Shown here one piece after another: positions 23,501 through 35,950 of a DNA stretch of 64,000 bases. Each line of letters opens with the position of its first letter. The first letter of the stretch is position 1. This stretch comes from Planococcus citri (Eukaryota; Arthropoda; Insecta; Hemiptera; Pseudococcidae): the NCBI RefSeq assembly GCF_950023065.1, contig NC_088679.1:53568001-53632000 (forward strand). The letters are read 5' to 3'. Both the position numbers and the translations under genes were made by a program. The notes below the pieces were generated by a model. It searched no databases. It was not told the DNA's origin and saw only the letters and a program-made list of their open reading frames with translations.

Positions 23501-26259
23501 ATTGCGTCATTTAGGGTTCTAATTCGAATCTCCCTTCTTGGTACGTTTTTTTGCGACAAAATTTGCCTAAATATGAGCTATATACCTCTTCAGCATCCGC
23601 GTCAATAATCACCACCAAACTAGCATTTGAGAATGAAACAAAAAAAAAAACGAGGGAGAAAACTCCATTTCGGCAATAAACAACGCTGAAAGGGGTTTTT
23701 AATGAATTTTTAATAGCTTTCCGTAGAAAATTTTCAACCGTTTTAATTGTTTCAACTAAATCTCGAACGTTTAAAACGTTAAAATTAAGCGGAAAATTGA
23801 ATTAGCGCTGAAGAGACGCGATACTCGAAAATTTTTTAGCTGCGAATTTAAATAAACAGCGGCCGACGACGTTTTTCGAAAGAGCCGCAACAGTTACGTA
23901 TTTTTATTGAAAGCGTCCTATCAAAAATCCGCCTCCAATTACGATGTAATAAAAGATTCACGAATAACGATTATCACTTCTTTTGAAAACGTTTTTCTTT
24001 TTTTCTTCTTTTTTTGAACGCGATTATCGAGACGAGAGATACCAACAAAGAATCGTGAAGCGAGAGCCTGCCCAAGTTCAATTAGTAAATTCCTCGATTC
24101 GGATGTTATAAACAATATTTCACTTTGACTCGTTTTGTATACATATACTCTCTTTTATACGACCTTTTTTGTATATAGCTATATTCACAAAGCACACACG
24201 CACACTAGCACACGTTTAAATAATCCGAAAAATTCTCCGTTTACCTACCACTGCCCGGTCGTTGATCATGTTACCAAATGCAAAAATTCCTCACGCGCTT
24301 CATCAAAATATCAAGCATCCTAGTCTAAATACTTTTTGGCTTCTATACTAAAATTTTAATAAAATACGCTTTAGAATGAAAACACAACCGAAAATATTTC
24401 AAGCTGAAATATTTTACGTCCACTTTTCAACCGAAGAAAGTCCCATATGATGGGTTAGAAAACTCGTCTAAAATTATAATCAAGCGACATTATATCGTGT
24501 TTCATTTATTTGTAGCGGTTCGCTTTTCCATTACATTGCGGTTATTCGATAGATTTTTGTCATCTCTAACACGCTTCCGAAACATTTTGTAGACCCGCCT
24601 TATATAATCTCTGCGTCTTTGCAGCCTTTCGAATCTATCCTCACAATACATACATGTAAGATATACGCTACCAAAAAAAAAAAAAAAAAATACTAGTGTA
24701 GTATAGAATTATTGCTGTATATAATACACGAGAACAGCTCATTTTCATCTCTATTTTGGTGTAAAGAATGGGCAAAAAATCTACGAAATAGGTTCTTTGA
24801 ACGAAAAAATATATACTACGAGTTTAGGCAATAGAATAGCCTACATGTAACATGTACAAGCATTCGACAATTTTATGACCACATTTATCACGTATTTGGT
24901 ACATGTATTGTTTCCATTCATCTGCAAATGCCCAAATCAGACCTTATAAGTATGTGAACCGAGTATATGAAACTGCGTATAACCATTTCAAAAGTCAGAC
25001 TCGCGACTTCAAAATAAATGATTGAATTTTAAATTGTTTTTAATTAAATACTTGAATGTAATTATTCTAGGTAAATGAAGTAAGTAGAAGTATGTACCTA
25101 TAGCTGAAAAAGAATACGAAGTCTTACAATAACATTTTTGTTTTCTAATCTTGACTGTTTCGATTAGAAAAGGAATTATGTTGTTAGGTACATTAAAATG
25201 TTGATAGTGAATATCACTGAACAAGTCCAAATATACGTAGGTATGCATGATCGTCAATTCAATGCTGCCAACTTTTTTTTGTAAACGATAAAAAACAATT
25301 TTCCGGTTTCATTCTTTCATTAGATAATAATTACCTACCTATGTAATATATAGGTAATAATCCTGTAAAAAAGTAAAACCTCAATGGTGGTGTTATAATG
25401 ATGTGCCTTTTCAGCCTACCATTGTTAAAACATAAGCAGGGTGGGGGTGGGGGGTTACACTGAAACGTCGAATCCAAAAAATTGATGAATATTCGAACTC
25501 AGATAGGTGCCTTGAATTTGTAGAATTCGACACATCACGTCATATTTTCATATTTTTTTTTCAAAGTTGATAGAGTAAAGGGGCATTGAGAAATTGTATC
25601 CCATGAAATACGTACCTAACCTACGTATTTAAACCCAGTGCCATAGAAAACCTAACAAATCGTACTTCACTTTCGATTCTTTGGTATTCTGACAATGTTT
25701 AAGGATATTGGAATGGGGTTTGAGAAGGCTCAAGTTGACGAATACTTGTCAATATTCAAACTCAGTAGGTATGTACCTTCAAATGAATAACAGTACGAGT
25801 GAAATGCTACACCTTTTTTTATGGTTTTTGGAAGTTTGTCTGAAATAATTGAGGGCTCTAGCATCTCCCTCCCATGTTTTTTGAGCCAAAGATATACATC
25901 CTTATCTGTCCAAAATTTTCGTACTTATTGTCCACGAGACGCTGATCTGCGTCATTCCGACTTTTATTCATTTATTTGATTGGTTTTACTCGTATTTACA
26001 GTTGCAATCATCTAGGTACTAATTTGAAGAAGAAAAAATGTTAAATTTTTCATAATTATGTCTGACTTTTAAAAAGTTGAGTTTTTTTTGATAAATTCTT
26101 GATATTATTCCACATTTTTAAGAAACTTGGACGAAAAATTGGACCATTTCCTATACATATTTCGGGCATACGTATAATTAAAAGTTGTTTTGCCTGACTT
26201 GAAAAATTGAAAAAATGTTATAGGTACCTAAGTACTTATTTCATGTCAGACTTGAAATT
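20571..26259. other. Unannotated stretch
   Basis: This is mostly AT-rich unique sequence with TACCTAC/GTAGGTA motifs (20935-20955, 21215, 25330) and poly-A runs (23040, 24672). Short frames on both strands show no domain. The only splice-like segment worth noting is at 22209-22258, listed separately. Confidence 0.5.
22209..22258 (+). CDS. Possible small internal exon, unassigned
   Basis: A strong acceptor (pyrimidine-rich tract ending 'ttttgtgcag' at 22208) precedes a 50-nt stop-free segment. That is followed by a donor-like GTATGA at 22259. In the frame that stays open, the segment would encode FNEYNYGEQRDFTTRV. Without a donor the frame runs on to a TAA at 22381-22383. No protein family is recognised and there is no neighbouring exon in reach. 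The evidence is two splice signals plus an open frame, which can occur by chance in 64 kb. Confidence 0.15.
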
Positions 26260-26294
26260 TTTTAAAGAATTAATCAATTTCTGACATTTTGATA

Positions 26295-26945
26295 ACATCA
26301 GACTCTTGAAAACTTGAGAAAACGTTGTGTCTGTCTATCTGACCTCTTGAGATCATTGACCTGACTGTCCAGCTCCTCAAGGTCGTATAAATGTCGGTCT
26401 GTCTGCATGTCTGTCTTCCCAAGATCGTCTGTCTGTTTGTCTTTTCTCTTTGACCTCTCAAGGTGATTGGCTAATGTGTCCGTCCTCTTAAGGTCATTTA
26501 CCCACGTACCTAGCCTCTCAAGGTCATTGACTCGTGTATCTGGATTCTCACGGTCATTGACCCACGTGTCTGGCCTCTCAAGGTCACTGACCTACCTGTC
26601 TTGCCTTCCAAGGTCGTCTGTGTGCCTGTTTGCCATTTAAAGGTTATTGACTCGTTTGTCTTCTCAAGATTGTCTGTCTATCTTTATGACCTCTTGAGAT
26701 CATTGACCCCATGTGTCTGGACTCTCAAAGTCACTGACCTGTCTGTCTAGCCGCACAAGTTCGTCTGTCTATCTGCCTGTCTGGCTTCTCACGGTCATTG
26801 ACTCGTGTGTCTGGCGTCTTGAGGTCATCGACCTACCTGTCTAGCCTCTCATGGTCGTCTACCTTGAGGTTATCTTCATACCTGTCTGGCTTATCAAGGA
26901 CATCTTTCTTCCTGTGTGGTCTCTCAAGGTTGTCTCCTCATAAAA
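26295..26945. repeat. 30-bp tandem array (ctctcaaggtcattgac)
   Basis: About 20 degenerate units have period near 30 bp, of the form 'cctctcaaggtcattgac' plus 'ccacgtgtctgg'. Half-units with 'gtctgtctgcctgtctg' also occur. Although 30 is a multiple of three, stops interrupt the long frames on both strands, so a repeat protein is unlikely. GT/CT-rich slippage probably generated it. Confidence 0.82.
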
Positions 26946-27440
26946 AATGGTACTTCTCAAGGATAAAATGTTTGAAACCATTTACTTTACGCTAAACAAG
27001 ACAATTGAAAGTTCCTAATCGAAAAAAATGGCGAACTTTTTGTACTTGACATGAAGAGTGGACCTTTTATTGCAAAAATTCATATTCAAGATTTTCAAAT
27101 TTTTTATTGATTTAAAATGTTTTATTTATCTTCTTTGAAGTCCCTCAAGCATATTTGCTCCAAGTTCAACTAATCATAGGGTACCAATAAACGGAATCTC
27201 ACTGGAAAAAAAATAAGTGAAATGGAATTAAGTGCAACTAGTTCTGCCTCCTGGCGCAAAACCCCCCCATGAGCGTTTTCTTGATTTAGTATCGGTTTTG
27301 GCAGCACTGACGCATGAAACTGAATGTGCTTCAAGTGTAAAGGTTTGACATTTTCTTAAACTGGTTTTAACAATTTTTTTATAAGATTTGTACGATGCAT
27401 ATTTGACTTACTTTATTCAAGTACATACCTATAATTTTGC
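26946..27440. other. Unannotated stretch
   Basis: There is no gene. A 25-bp segment at 27247-27271 ('cctcctggcgcaaaaccc' core) recurs in reverse complement at 55023-55046 with one mismatch and one indel, which suggests small dispersed repeat debris. Confidence 0.5.
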
Positions 27441-27461
27441 ATAGAAATTATCACCAATTTT

Positions 27462-27505
27462 CTAATCAATAGTTGATTTTTTTTTGTTTCAGGTGAGTAG
27501 ATACG
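27462..27505 (+). promoter_or_regulatory. Recursive-splice-like site (AG|GT), second
   Basis: An almost uninterrupted T tract (about 27474-27489) ends in CAG at 27490-27492 and is followed directly by GTGAGT (27493-27498). CTAATC, a good branch-point match, lies about 30 nt upstream. The layout and strand are the same as at 10069/10070, about 17.4 kb away. Downstream of both sites a loosely similar phrase occurs ('caaatttttgt' or 'caaattcttgt', then 'gatgat'). Homologous repeat copies are therefore an alternative to independent ratchet points. Confidence 0.42.
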
Positions 27506-30064
27506 AGTACAAATTCTTGTGAAAATTGTGGAACACATGATGATAACTGATAAGTAAATCAATTTTTCATGGAATTCCTAGATGTATTAGTTACTTATCC
27601 AGAAAATGAATGCGCTGATTTATTTTCAACAACAGTGTTTTTGAAATAAAAAAGTGACACCTTGGATTGCAAACATTTTGTGTACCTATAGGCTGTGTAG
27701 TCATTGAGATTATTTCAATTTTAATTTCGGTTATTTTAATGTACCTTTTTTACGAGTCCAGATCACTCCCACGAAAGTCCTTTTTCGGATCTTTTCTTAC
27801 AATATTTTAATGTATTAGTTTCATTTTTAAACGAATAAAATTAATTAAATTAAGCCCACGTACAAAATGATCGAGGATGCGAAAAAAATTTTACTCGAGA
27901 TAACTTATTATAACGTTGCATCAATTGGGCGCGGTGAGCTATTGAAATATTACAGGAAGTGAAGCAACGTTAAGATGAATTTCTGTAGAAAGCGTATAGT
28001 AAGTTACAAGATAAAATTGCGTTTTCTACGCAATTAATTTTGAATACATTATAAAGCCAGACACCCAACCGAACCTTGTTAAACGCGAAATGAGCCCCGC
28101 CAAGGCCCTGGATATATTTCATTTTTAGGGCTCATAATAAAAACGAACATTTTTGACGTGTACTGACTGTGCTATCCTTTTTAAACACGTGCCCATTGTA
28201 AACGGATGGTGAATTTTTCGCGTGCTCGAATAATTCAAGGCGCAGAAAAGCTTTTTTTAACTAAATCTTGTTTTCTCAAAGAAATAATACCCATCCAGTA
28301 TTTAGAAGCGTTTTCGTACTACAATAATATTGTATTCTATTGAAAAATTCTGTTCAAATAAAACCAATTAGTGCGTGTAGGTACGTAGATATCGTGAGTT
28401 TTGTCCTCGTGTCGTGTTTCTTACAATGTCAATTCTCCAAAACGAATCGATAAATCGATCTAAATAGCTAACAGTTCTGGTAGGCTATCGTCATTAAAAG
28501 GAATATGTAATTAGTAAAAGGTGTCCGAGATGTTGTGCAATCTCTTTTTGGGTTTTAATTAAATATGCCGCCGTAGTGCGTGAGCACCTTTGGGAAATTA
28601 TCATTCTGCTCGCTTAAAGAATTCCTAAACTATATCCTGTTTAACTTACGTATTTATCTTCAGCAATTGGCTGCATATAAGAGTAGCTGGCTGTTTACCT
28701 TCTTTCTTTCTCTGATTCAAAATTTTTCATTTTTTTAAAAAATATCTAGATTTTAAGCTATACAAATTACATAATTTCCACTCCTTCTCAAGAAATTTAA
28801 ACATTTTAGAGGAATAAAAAATTTCGCCGGAGGCTCCAAAATGTCTCGAAACGGTAAAATTCGGTTAGATGAGTTGATACCTATATTATTTCGAGATGCA
28901 GTAATTTTCATCAGTTTTATTGATTTTTTTTTCTAAAAAGCATAAATCACCAAAAATAATTTTAGACTTTCGAAAATTCGCCAAAAATCGAAAAATCAAT
29001 TTGAGCAGCTGAAATTTGGGTTATATGAGTTTTCAGATCGTACCCTTTTCGAAAATCGTGTTCTCGCTCAAATCGAAAGTGACCATTTTCAGATGTTTCT
29101 CACTTTTGTTATTTTTTAAAAAATTATGATGTCTAAGAAAATCTGTTAGTAAGTAACTCCTTCTTTTTACAGAGTTGTCGAAAACTCATCTAATTAAATT
29201 TACTCCAATTTTCGTGGCACTATTCACGTTTATGGTCAAAACTTCATGTTCAAAAGCGGTCTACCAGGTCATAAAAGTCATTAATGTCATCAAATAGCCA
29301 TCTTTTTGTACTTTAGGTCATCAACGTTATCAAAAAGTCCTCCTTTTGGCTATAAAAATTAGACGCAAATGCAAAAAATTAATCAAATATTCTTAAGGTT
29401 GAATGATAATTTGTAAAAAAAAATACTGAAAGTTACCGTAAATTTATTAAAAAATTAGGATATGTACCTTAAGCAAAATTTTGCAAAAATCAAATCGTTT
29501 GAGTAGAAGTTGAAATGTCATAAAAATTTGTTGAAATTGGTGAAAAATGGTGATAATTGAGCAAAGTATCACAAAAATGCTTGGTTATAAAAAAAAAATA
29601 AAAATAAAAAAAAATAGGAAAAGTATAAAAAATTGATCAAAATCTCGAAATGATGATATGAAATTGTGAAAAAAATGAATGCAGCATAATAAAAGACGTA
29701 AAATGATCAAACATACAAATTATTTGGAAGTTACCAAAGATTGATGGAATTTCAGTGACAATAGCATCATCAACTCTGAAATTGTGTAAATGTAAAATCC
29801 TGACGTGATGGATTTTTTTTCATTCGTGATCAGCACGAGAAAATCCATAAAAATCACCCATACAAAAAAGGTTGTCCAAAAGTGGAAATTTGAGCATCCA
29901 AAAGTCATCAAAAGGCAATCTTTTTACATTTTTTTGCTTTAATAGACACCTTATTGATTGTCAACTTTCAAGATAAGCAACATGTTTATTGGGATGGATC
30001 GCGAAAAAAAAGTCAGAGGATTTGAACAAATTCAGTGAAGACATACTGTACTTTTTTATGTAGA
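27506..30064. other. Unannotated stretch
   Basis: There is no gene. 28830-29060 contains phrases ('ggaggctccaaaatgtctcg' and 'attcgccaaaaatcgaaa') also found in the repeat cluster at 34.1-36.1 kb, so it is probably a diverged copy. 29480-29760 has cryptic repetition like that at 10.9-11.1 kb. Confidence 0.5.
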
Positions 30065-30270
30065 TGAATTGAAAGTCACTCAGAAAAAATGTTAGCTCTG
30101 AAAGTATCCCTGAAGGGAAAATATGGGTCCTCAAGAGAGTGAATTTAAAAAAAAAATCGCTCCAGCACTTGACCTGTTTTGGCAAGAATGCCTCAGTATC
30201 AAAAGCTAGTATTTTCTTGAGATTCTTCATCAACCTAGGCCATTTCCATCAAAATCCAAAATCACTTTTA
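30065..30270 (+). repeat. Dispersed repeat, copy A
   Basis: Two blocks, 'actcagaaaaaatgttagct' near 30077 and 'catttccatcaaaatc' near 30241, recur in the same order and orientation at 47757-47975. Spacing between the blocks is similar (about 163 versus 188 bp). The family is unidentified. The copy at 47.7 kb preserves a transposon-like end. Confidence 0.6.
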
Positions 30271-33200
30271 TGTTTTTTTTACGCAATTAAAAATTCGTAA
30301 AACGTTCACTTTAGGGTAAAGACGTCTTTTACATATACCTACTTAATTTTCAAATATTTCACCTTGATTATGTCAAAACTTCAAAAGGTATCGTTTCTGA
30401 AAATGAGAAAATATTCTGAACTTTAATGATGCCAATGTGTTGGTCATTATGGTACATTTCAAAAAAAAATCTAGAAAATCATATTTTGATTTTTTTTTGA
30501 ATTGTGCAATGATTTCCAAAAAAGTGCCACTACTGTATTCTGAAACATTTCCATAGTTTCTACTATGATATCTTTTGATGTGTTGGCTGTCAAAATCCTT
30601 CGACAGTTTTTTCTCAAATCACCTAATGGTAGGTATAATTTTTGATTTTTTTTTTGTTTGCTACCGATGCTAAGGATTTAATCGAATTTTCAGTGGGTGA
30701 GCTTACTCACATCCCAAAAAACCCTGTACATACAAGGATTTCATTGTAATCATTGAGTCACTAGTTACGAAGAGCATCATTACGATAGAATGATTTCCCC
30801 TCCGATTTCGATATAGCCTAATATTTAAAATTATGGAAGATCTTATGAACTGTAAGCCGAAAAATATAATTCCAGAATCTTTCTTCGGCGTGAGTTTATG
30901 TGTAGACTTGAAACTATCTTACGAAGTATTTTCTTTTGAAATTTATTTTAAAAATTTTAAGGCGTGTGTTTTGACGTGTGAAAATTTTTACTGAACAAGG
31001 TGGAATTTTTACCTCGTTAAATTTTAGCTGTGAAGAAACTTTTACCAGCTCGTTATTATATTTTTTAAAAGTTGAGTTTTGAATAAAAGTTGAATTCGTT
31101 CCACTCGGTGACCAAGCTCGCTTGATGGAACATTTCACGATATTTTTACTTTCGCACGTGAGAATATAAGTGAATAGTTATGCGAGTACGAATACGCTCA
31201 TTTATAGCTGACATTACCTACCTATACTTAAGGTCTTTAGATAAAGTGTAATAGGAATAGATTAGTTACCATTGTATTTCAAAAAACCTTGCGATTAGTC
31301 CTAAAGACGCAAAGAATGATCGTTTGATGATTTAAAAATTTGATTCCAAAAATTTATACCTTAGAATTAATTTATGTTGATAGGTAACTGCAGAATTTCG
31401 ATTCATATTGAACGTAAAATAGGTAGTTTACCTATCCATGAATTTGGTGTGCGAAGGAAGCTGTTCGAACATACGTTAGGTATTGTAAAAGACACCGTGT
31501 GTAACTATTTAATAAGACAGGCACGAAATTCCATAAAACTGCTCTCTTTGCGGTTGTTTATTTTTAATGATAAACCGTTGCTTATTAATCTTGTTCTTTA
31601 TTTCGCATAGTTGTCTGCCTAACCTTTTAATACTCTGTCCGAACTAGCCCAGTGTAATATCCATCTAAGTCTAAATTTCAGTTTTCTTCCTATCATCTTC
31701 TATACTATTCATGTTTCTCGGATATTTGCAGGCTTTTCGAAACAAATGATATAATTTATCATTTACTCTATAGTATGCGCCAAAACGCTATTTTTTATCG
31801 CATAACATCCCGTTTATTTGGACGCTTCCAGAGGGATGTTTAAATCGATATAATTTTTTTCTTCACTTTAGTGAAAAATATACCATATGGTTCATGCATT
31901 GGGGTTATGTTTACGGTAAGATTATAGTAAGTTATAGTTTGGTGTATTGTGTGGGTAGAGAATACAACACGCGAACAAGATATTAAATAGAGGAAACAGA
32001 TGAAATTTAGTTCGGAGAAAGGAACTTTTTAAAAAGATTTAATGAATGGGCTCGTAATTTGCTTTTTTCCGAGGAACTAGAGGTAGAAAAATGAAATAGG
32101 TAAAAATTGGTTCATCAATGTAAGTAAAATGCACCTTTCACGTTAAGTAACGATGAAGTTTAACTCAAGATAGCTCTCAAGATGAAAACATGAAATCTGC
32201 GATATTTCGTTTTTTATTTTATTTTTATTTGGCGGAAAAATTTCAACTAAGTAGGTAATAAGGTCTCATGAATCCAGAAAATGTTCTTATTTTCAAAATA
32301 CCTATGAAACAAATCAAATGCACTGTACTTTGCGGAATATTTTATTATAAAATTTATCTTTAAAAAAAAAAAAATTTCTTATTGAGCACAGGCTAACGTT
32401 TTATTTCCTATTTTTATTATAATTTCGATCGAATAAATATTTTTTTCTCGTATTTTCTATAATTTAGGCTCGAGTACTCGAAAAAATCTAATTATCAAAA
32501 CTCAAAGCTATCTGAAATTAAATTCCTGTATTCATAAAGTGGTGTTTTCTTCTAAATTGAATTAACTGTGCCGCTTTTTTATGAGACGAAACCGAAAAAG
32601 TTATACCGACCTTTTTCTCCGCAGATTAAATTACATTGACCTTGTTTGATTTAGCCATCCCAGTACGTATCTTGTTGGAAACTTTTTACTTCTGTTTTGT
32701 TCTGTAAATACCAAAACCGATTTCAAAGATAATCGCCTTTGACATTTTTTCGAAATTACATTTTGACCGCTTGCCTTCACTTAAACACTTACTTAGTTTC
32801 ACATTTATGAAAAGAAATTGGATTCGTTTTTTTGTTTTTATTACTCGCTCGTGATATTTCTCGATAAAAATAGCTTTTACAAATAAAATGTCGTTAGATC
32901 TTCAACTTGTTTAGGATTATGTTGGATTTATGTGACGAGGAATTTCTACTCAAGTACCTATTCTCTGTTACAAAGCGGAAAATACTGTTGAAAATTGAGG
33001 ATAGAATCGTGGGATGAATCAGGCAGACAGGTAAATTAAGTATGAGGTAAATTAGAAAGCATTCTCATGGCATACTGCGGTATCCAGAATGACAGTAATG
33101 TGAAAAAAAAATCGACCAACCCCAAAAAAGATATCCACCTATAGCATTATAAAGTTATGAGAAACTATACACTTTGAGTAAGTAGAGAGGTTTGGTACGG

Positions 33201-34186
33201 TGAACGTGGTAGTATCTACGATATTATAAATCAAACACCAATTTCCCCTCGTTTTATAAAAGCAAGAATAAGTTTTTATAAAATTTGGCTCACGTAACAA
33301 ACGTATTAAATATTTTGAAATGCATTCAACCATTTTCTATATTTTCATTCGACTCTTGACTTTCTTACATTGTCTTCCTCAGTTCTCATCGTTTAAATCT
33401 TCACTCCACCTCGAAATTTGTTTCGTTGTTCATCTATGCAGTAGGTAGGTATAGTATACTTTCACTTTATCAAATTTATAAATTATATGGTATTGTATAG
33501 GAAACCATTTTTACTTCTTAAGCGTTGCCTTTTTGGTATCAGATTAGCACTTACTCTAATGAGCTAACTTTGTAAGAAATTCAAGTTTCCAATTAGAAAA
33601 GTTTTCGCTTCGTATTCGCTTTCTACGTGCACGAATATAAAAAAGTAACTTCCGAACTTAAAGAATCGTATGTCACCAAGAACTTGAATATATACGAGTT
33701 GTTCTAAAGTTACACAATTTTGTCCCCTTGCTTCAATTTATACTCAAAATTAAATTCTCCTTTGCCGAAAAATAAGCTCATTGTCACGCTATTTTTTCTG
33801 CCTTATTTGAAAATTATACCTTTGCATTTCATCGCCCTACTCGTGATAATGATCATGATGATAGCCGATATGTACAGAAGTATTGTCAAAAATTATTAAA
33901 ATTTGATAGGTGCTTAAAGTATTTGACTATGCTTGGTATTAAAATACATAATATGATTTGATTTATAACCACTTGAGTTTTTTTTGCTTTTGAGAACACC
34001 GAACCTCTTCACAAGGAAAATTTTCCAACCGCCAGCGCCACAAAAATCTTTGAACCGGACACAAAGAAATCGGTAGAGGACCTAGAAATAAACCACCAGT
34101 CGCAATTTTGAGTTCTGAAATTCATTTTTCAATTTTTGAAAGATTTTTTAAAAATTCAAATTTGGGCTGAAAATGAGGAGAAAAAC
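30271..34186. other. Unannotated stretch
   Basis: AT-rich sequence with no supported gene, RNA or bounded repeat. The short frames (for example 31374-31610 and 33139-33333) show no domains. TACCTAC/GTAGGTA motifs are scattered through it. Confidence 0.5.
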
Positions 34187-34531
34187 CTGCCATGAGTGAC
34201 ATGGCAGATTTATACGGGATGAGTAGTATCATTTTGTAGCTCTCATCAAAACTTCAAAATTGCATGGACCCTTCAAAAATGAAGGTAGGCTAATCCCAAA
34301 AAGTGCCATTTTCATCTAAAAAAATGTTCTACAAGTTCCCTAGGTCAAATTTTTCATTTTGGCAAATTTTCATTTTTTGGTTTTGCTCATTTTCTAGACT
34401 TTAGACGCCCGTAGTTTCTTCCCATGAATAGATAGAGGGGCTTGTAGGTAGCGCACTGTGTTCGCCTCGACGAGAGCTACAAAATGGTACTACTCCCATA
34501 TAAATCCCCCATGTCACCCATGGCAGGTTAA
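34187..34531. repeat. ~60-bp-arm inverted repeat
   Basis: The arm at 34187-34248 contains 'cctgccatgagtgacatgg' and 'cattttgtagctctc'. It is mirrored by reverse-complement sequence at about 34470-34531, with a handful of mismatches and a spacer of roughly 220 bp. The arms include the local palindrome CCATG...CATGG, giving a compound hairpin. No terminal duplication is visible. Confidence 0.75.
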
Positions 34532-34559
34532 AATATTGCCAAATTGATCGAGAGAGCTG

Positions 34560-35300
34560 AAATTTGTTTTGTATCGTATACATTCAACCTTTGGAGTCGA
34601 CTGGTGATGGTTTCGAAACGTTCTGGAGCCTCCAGAAGATTTTCAAATTTTCCAGTTTGAAACAAAGTAGGTACGATAAGTTTAAATTCAGCGCCTGTAA
34701 ATTCGTGTCAACTATCTTTGTGACCCTTTCGATCTATTTATACGCACATATTTTCAAAAAATTTTGTGCTCGTTCAAATCCAAATTATTCTTCAGTGATC
34801 CTTTTTGAAAGAAAAGATAGAGTCATCGTTCGCGAACGCGTTAACCAAAAATACTGAAATTTGGTTCTCATCCTATAACCATCCTTGCGAATCGATTAGT
34901 GATGGGTTCTATTGGTTGTGGAGTCTCCAGTTAATTTTTGGACATTTCAATTTTCAAAAAAAAAAACAAAAAAAAAAAAAAAAAAAACGCTGTGAATGAA
35001 AATGAAATTCAGTACCTAAAAACTCGAATTTTTCATCTTTATGATCCTTTCAATCGATTCAGACATACTTTCGAAATCTTTTTGTGACGGCTCAAATCCT
35101 CAATTTTCTCTCCAGTGAATATTTTTGTAGAAACAAAAAAAAATATCGCTTGGTTACTCGTGAAAGAAAAAAGCTGAAATTTTGCTTTTATCTTATTACT
35201 AATTTCTCGAGTCACCTGATGGTGATGGTTTCGAAAGATTCTGGAGCCTCCAGCCATTATTTCTGGAGGAAAAATTGCTGGAAAAAATTTTGAATCTGAA
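34560..35300 (+). repeat. ~310-bp tandem direct repeats (three copies)
   Basis: The phrase 'gtgatggtttcgaaacg' with 'tctggagcctccag', or variants, starts copies near 34596, 34892 and 35210. Each copy is followed by a conserved middle ('gacccttt' or 'gatcctttcaatcgattc') and a 'caaatccaa...cagtga' part. Spacings are about 296 and 318 bp. The repeat continues in inverted orientation downstream (35330-35950). Confidence 0.75.
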
Positions 35301-35329
35301 ACAGTGCAAAGAATTGAAAATATGCACCT

Positions 35330-35950
35330 TAATCGATTGAAAGGGTAAAAAAAGTGATAAAACGGCGGTTATGGGTGCTGAATTTCATTTTACAGCATTC
35401 TTTGAAAGTTGGAGAATCCAAAAATCAGCTGTTCAAAACCATCACTAATCGATTTGGGAGGATGAAAATAGGGTAAAATCCTAATTTCAACTTTTTAGGT
35501 CCATTTGGTAAAGTTGTTATTTTCCCCATTTTCGACCCAAATTTGGGTTTTTAAACATTCGTCGAAAATGGAAAAATGAATTTCAGTGCCTCCCTTTGTC
35601 CAGTTCAAAAATTTGTCTACCCAGTTCGGATACTTCCCTTGTAAAGCATCTATATGAGATGAAGAAAGTAAATTATTGGAGAAAATTTTAGACTTGAACC
35701 GGTACAGAAATATTTTAAAAATATGTTCTTAAGTCGTTTGAATGGATCACAAAGATGGTAAATTCCAGTTTATATGCAGGTATAGAAGATGAATGTTATT
35801 TTCATCGGCTTACTCACAGCCTTTTTTCAAAAACTGAGAATTCCGAGAATCCGCTGGTGGCCCCAAAACGGATCGAAACCATCACCAATCGACTTCAGAG
35901 GTCAAAAATTATATAAAAACCAAATTCCAGCTTTCCAAGTCAATTTGGTA
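35330..35950 (-). repeat. Inverted copies of the ~310-bp repeat
   Basis: 'aaccatcactaatcgattt' (about 35438) and 'cgaaaccatcaccaatcgac' (about 35874) are reverse complements of the direct-repeat core 'gtcgattggtgatggtttcg'. Matching reverse-complement text extends to the 'cctttcaatcgatt' segment (about 35333). Direct copies followed by inverted copies form a large imperfect hairpin from about 34.6 to 35.95 kb. Confidence 0.7.

Noticed and set aside
34829..34845. Isolated TTCGCGAAC inside the 310-bp repeats
   Set aside because: A single palindrome without the surrounding monomer sequence of the 14- and 44-kb arrays. Taken as coincidence.
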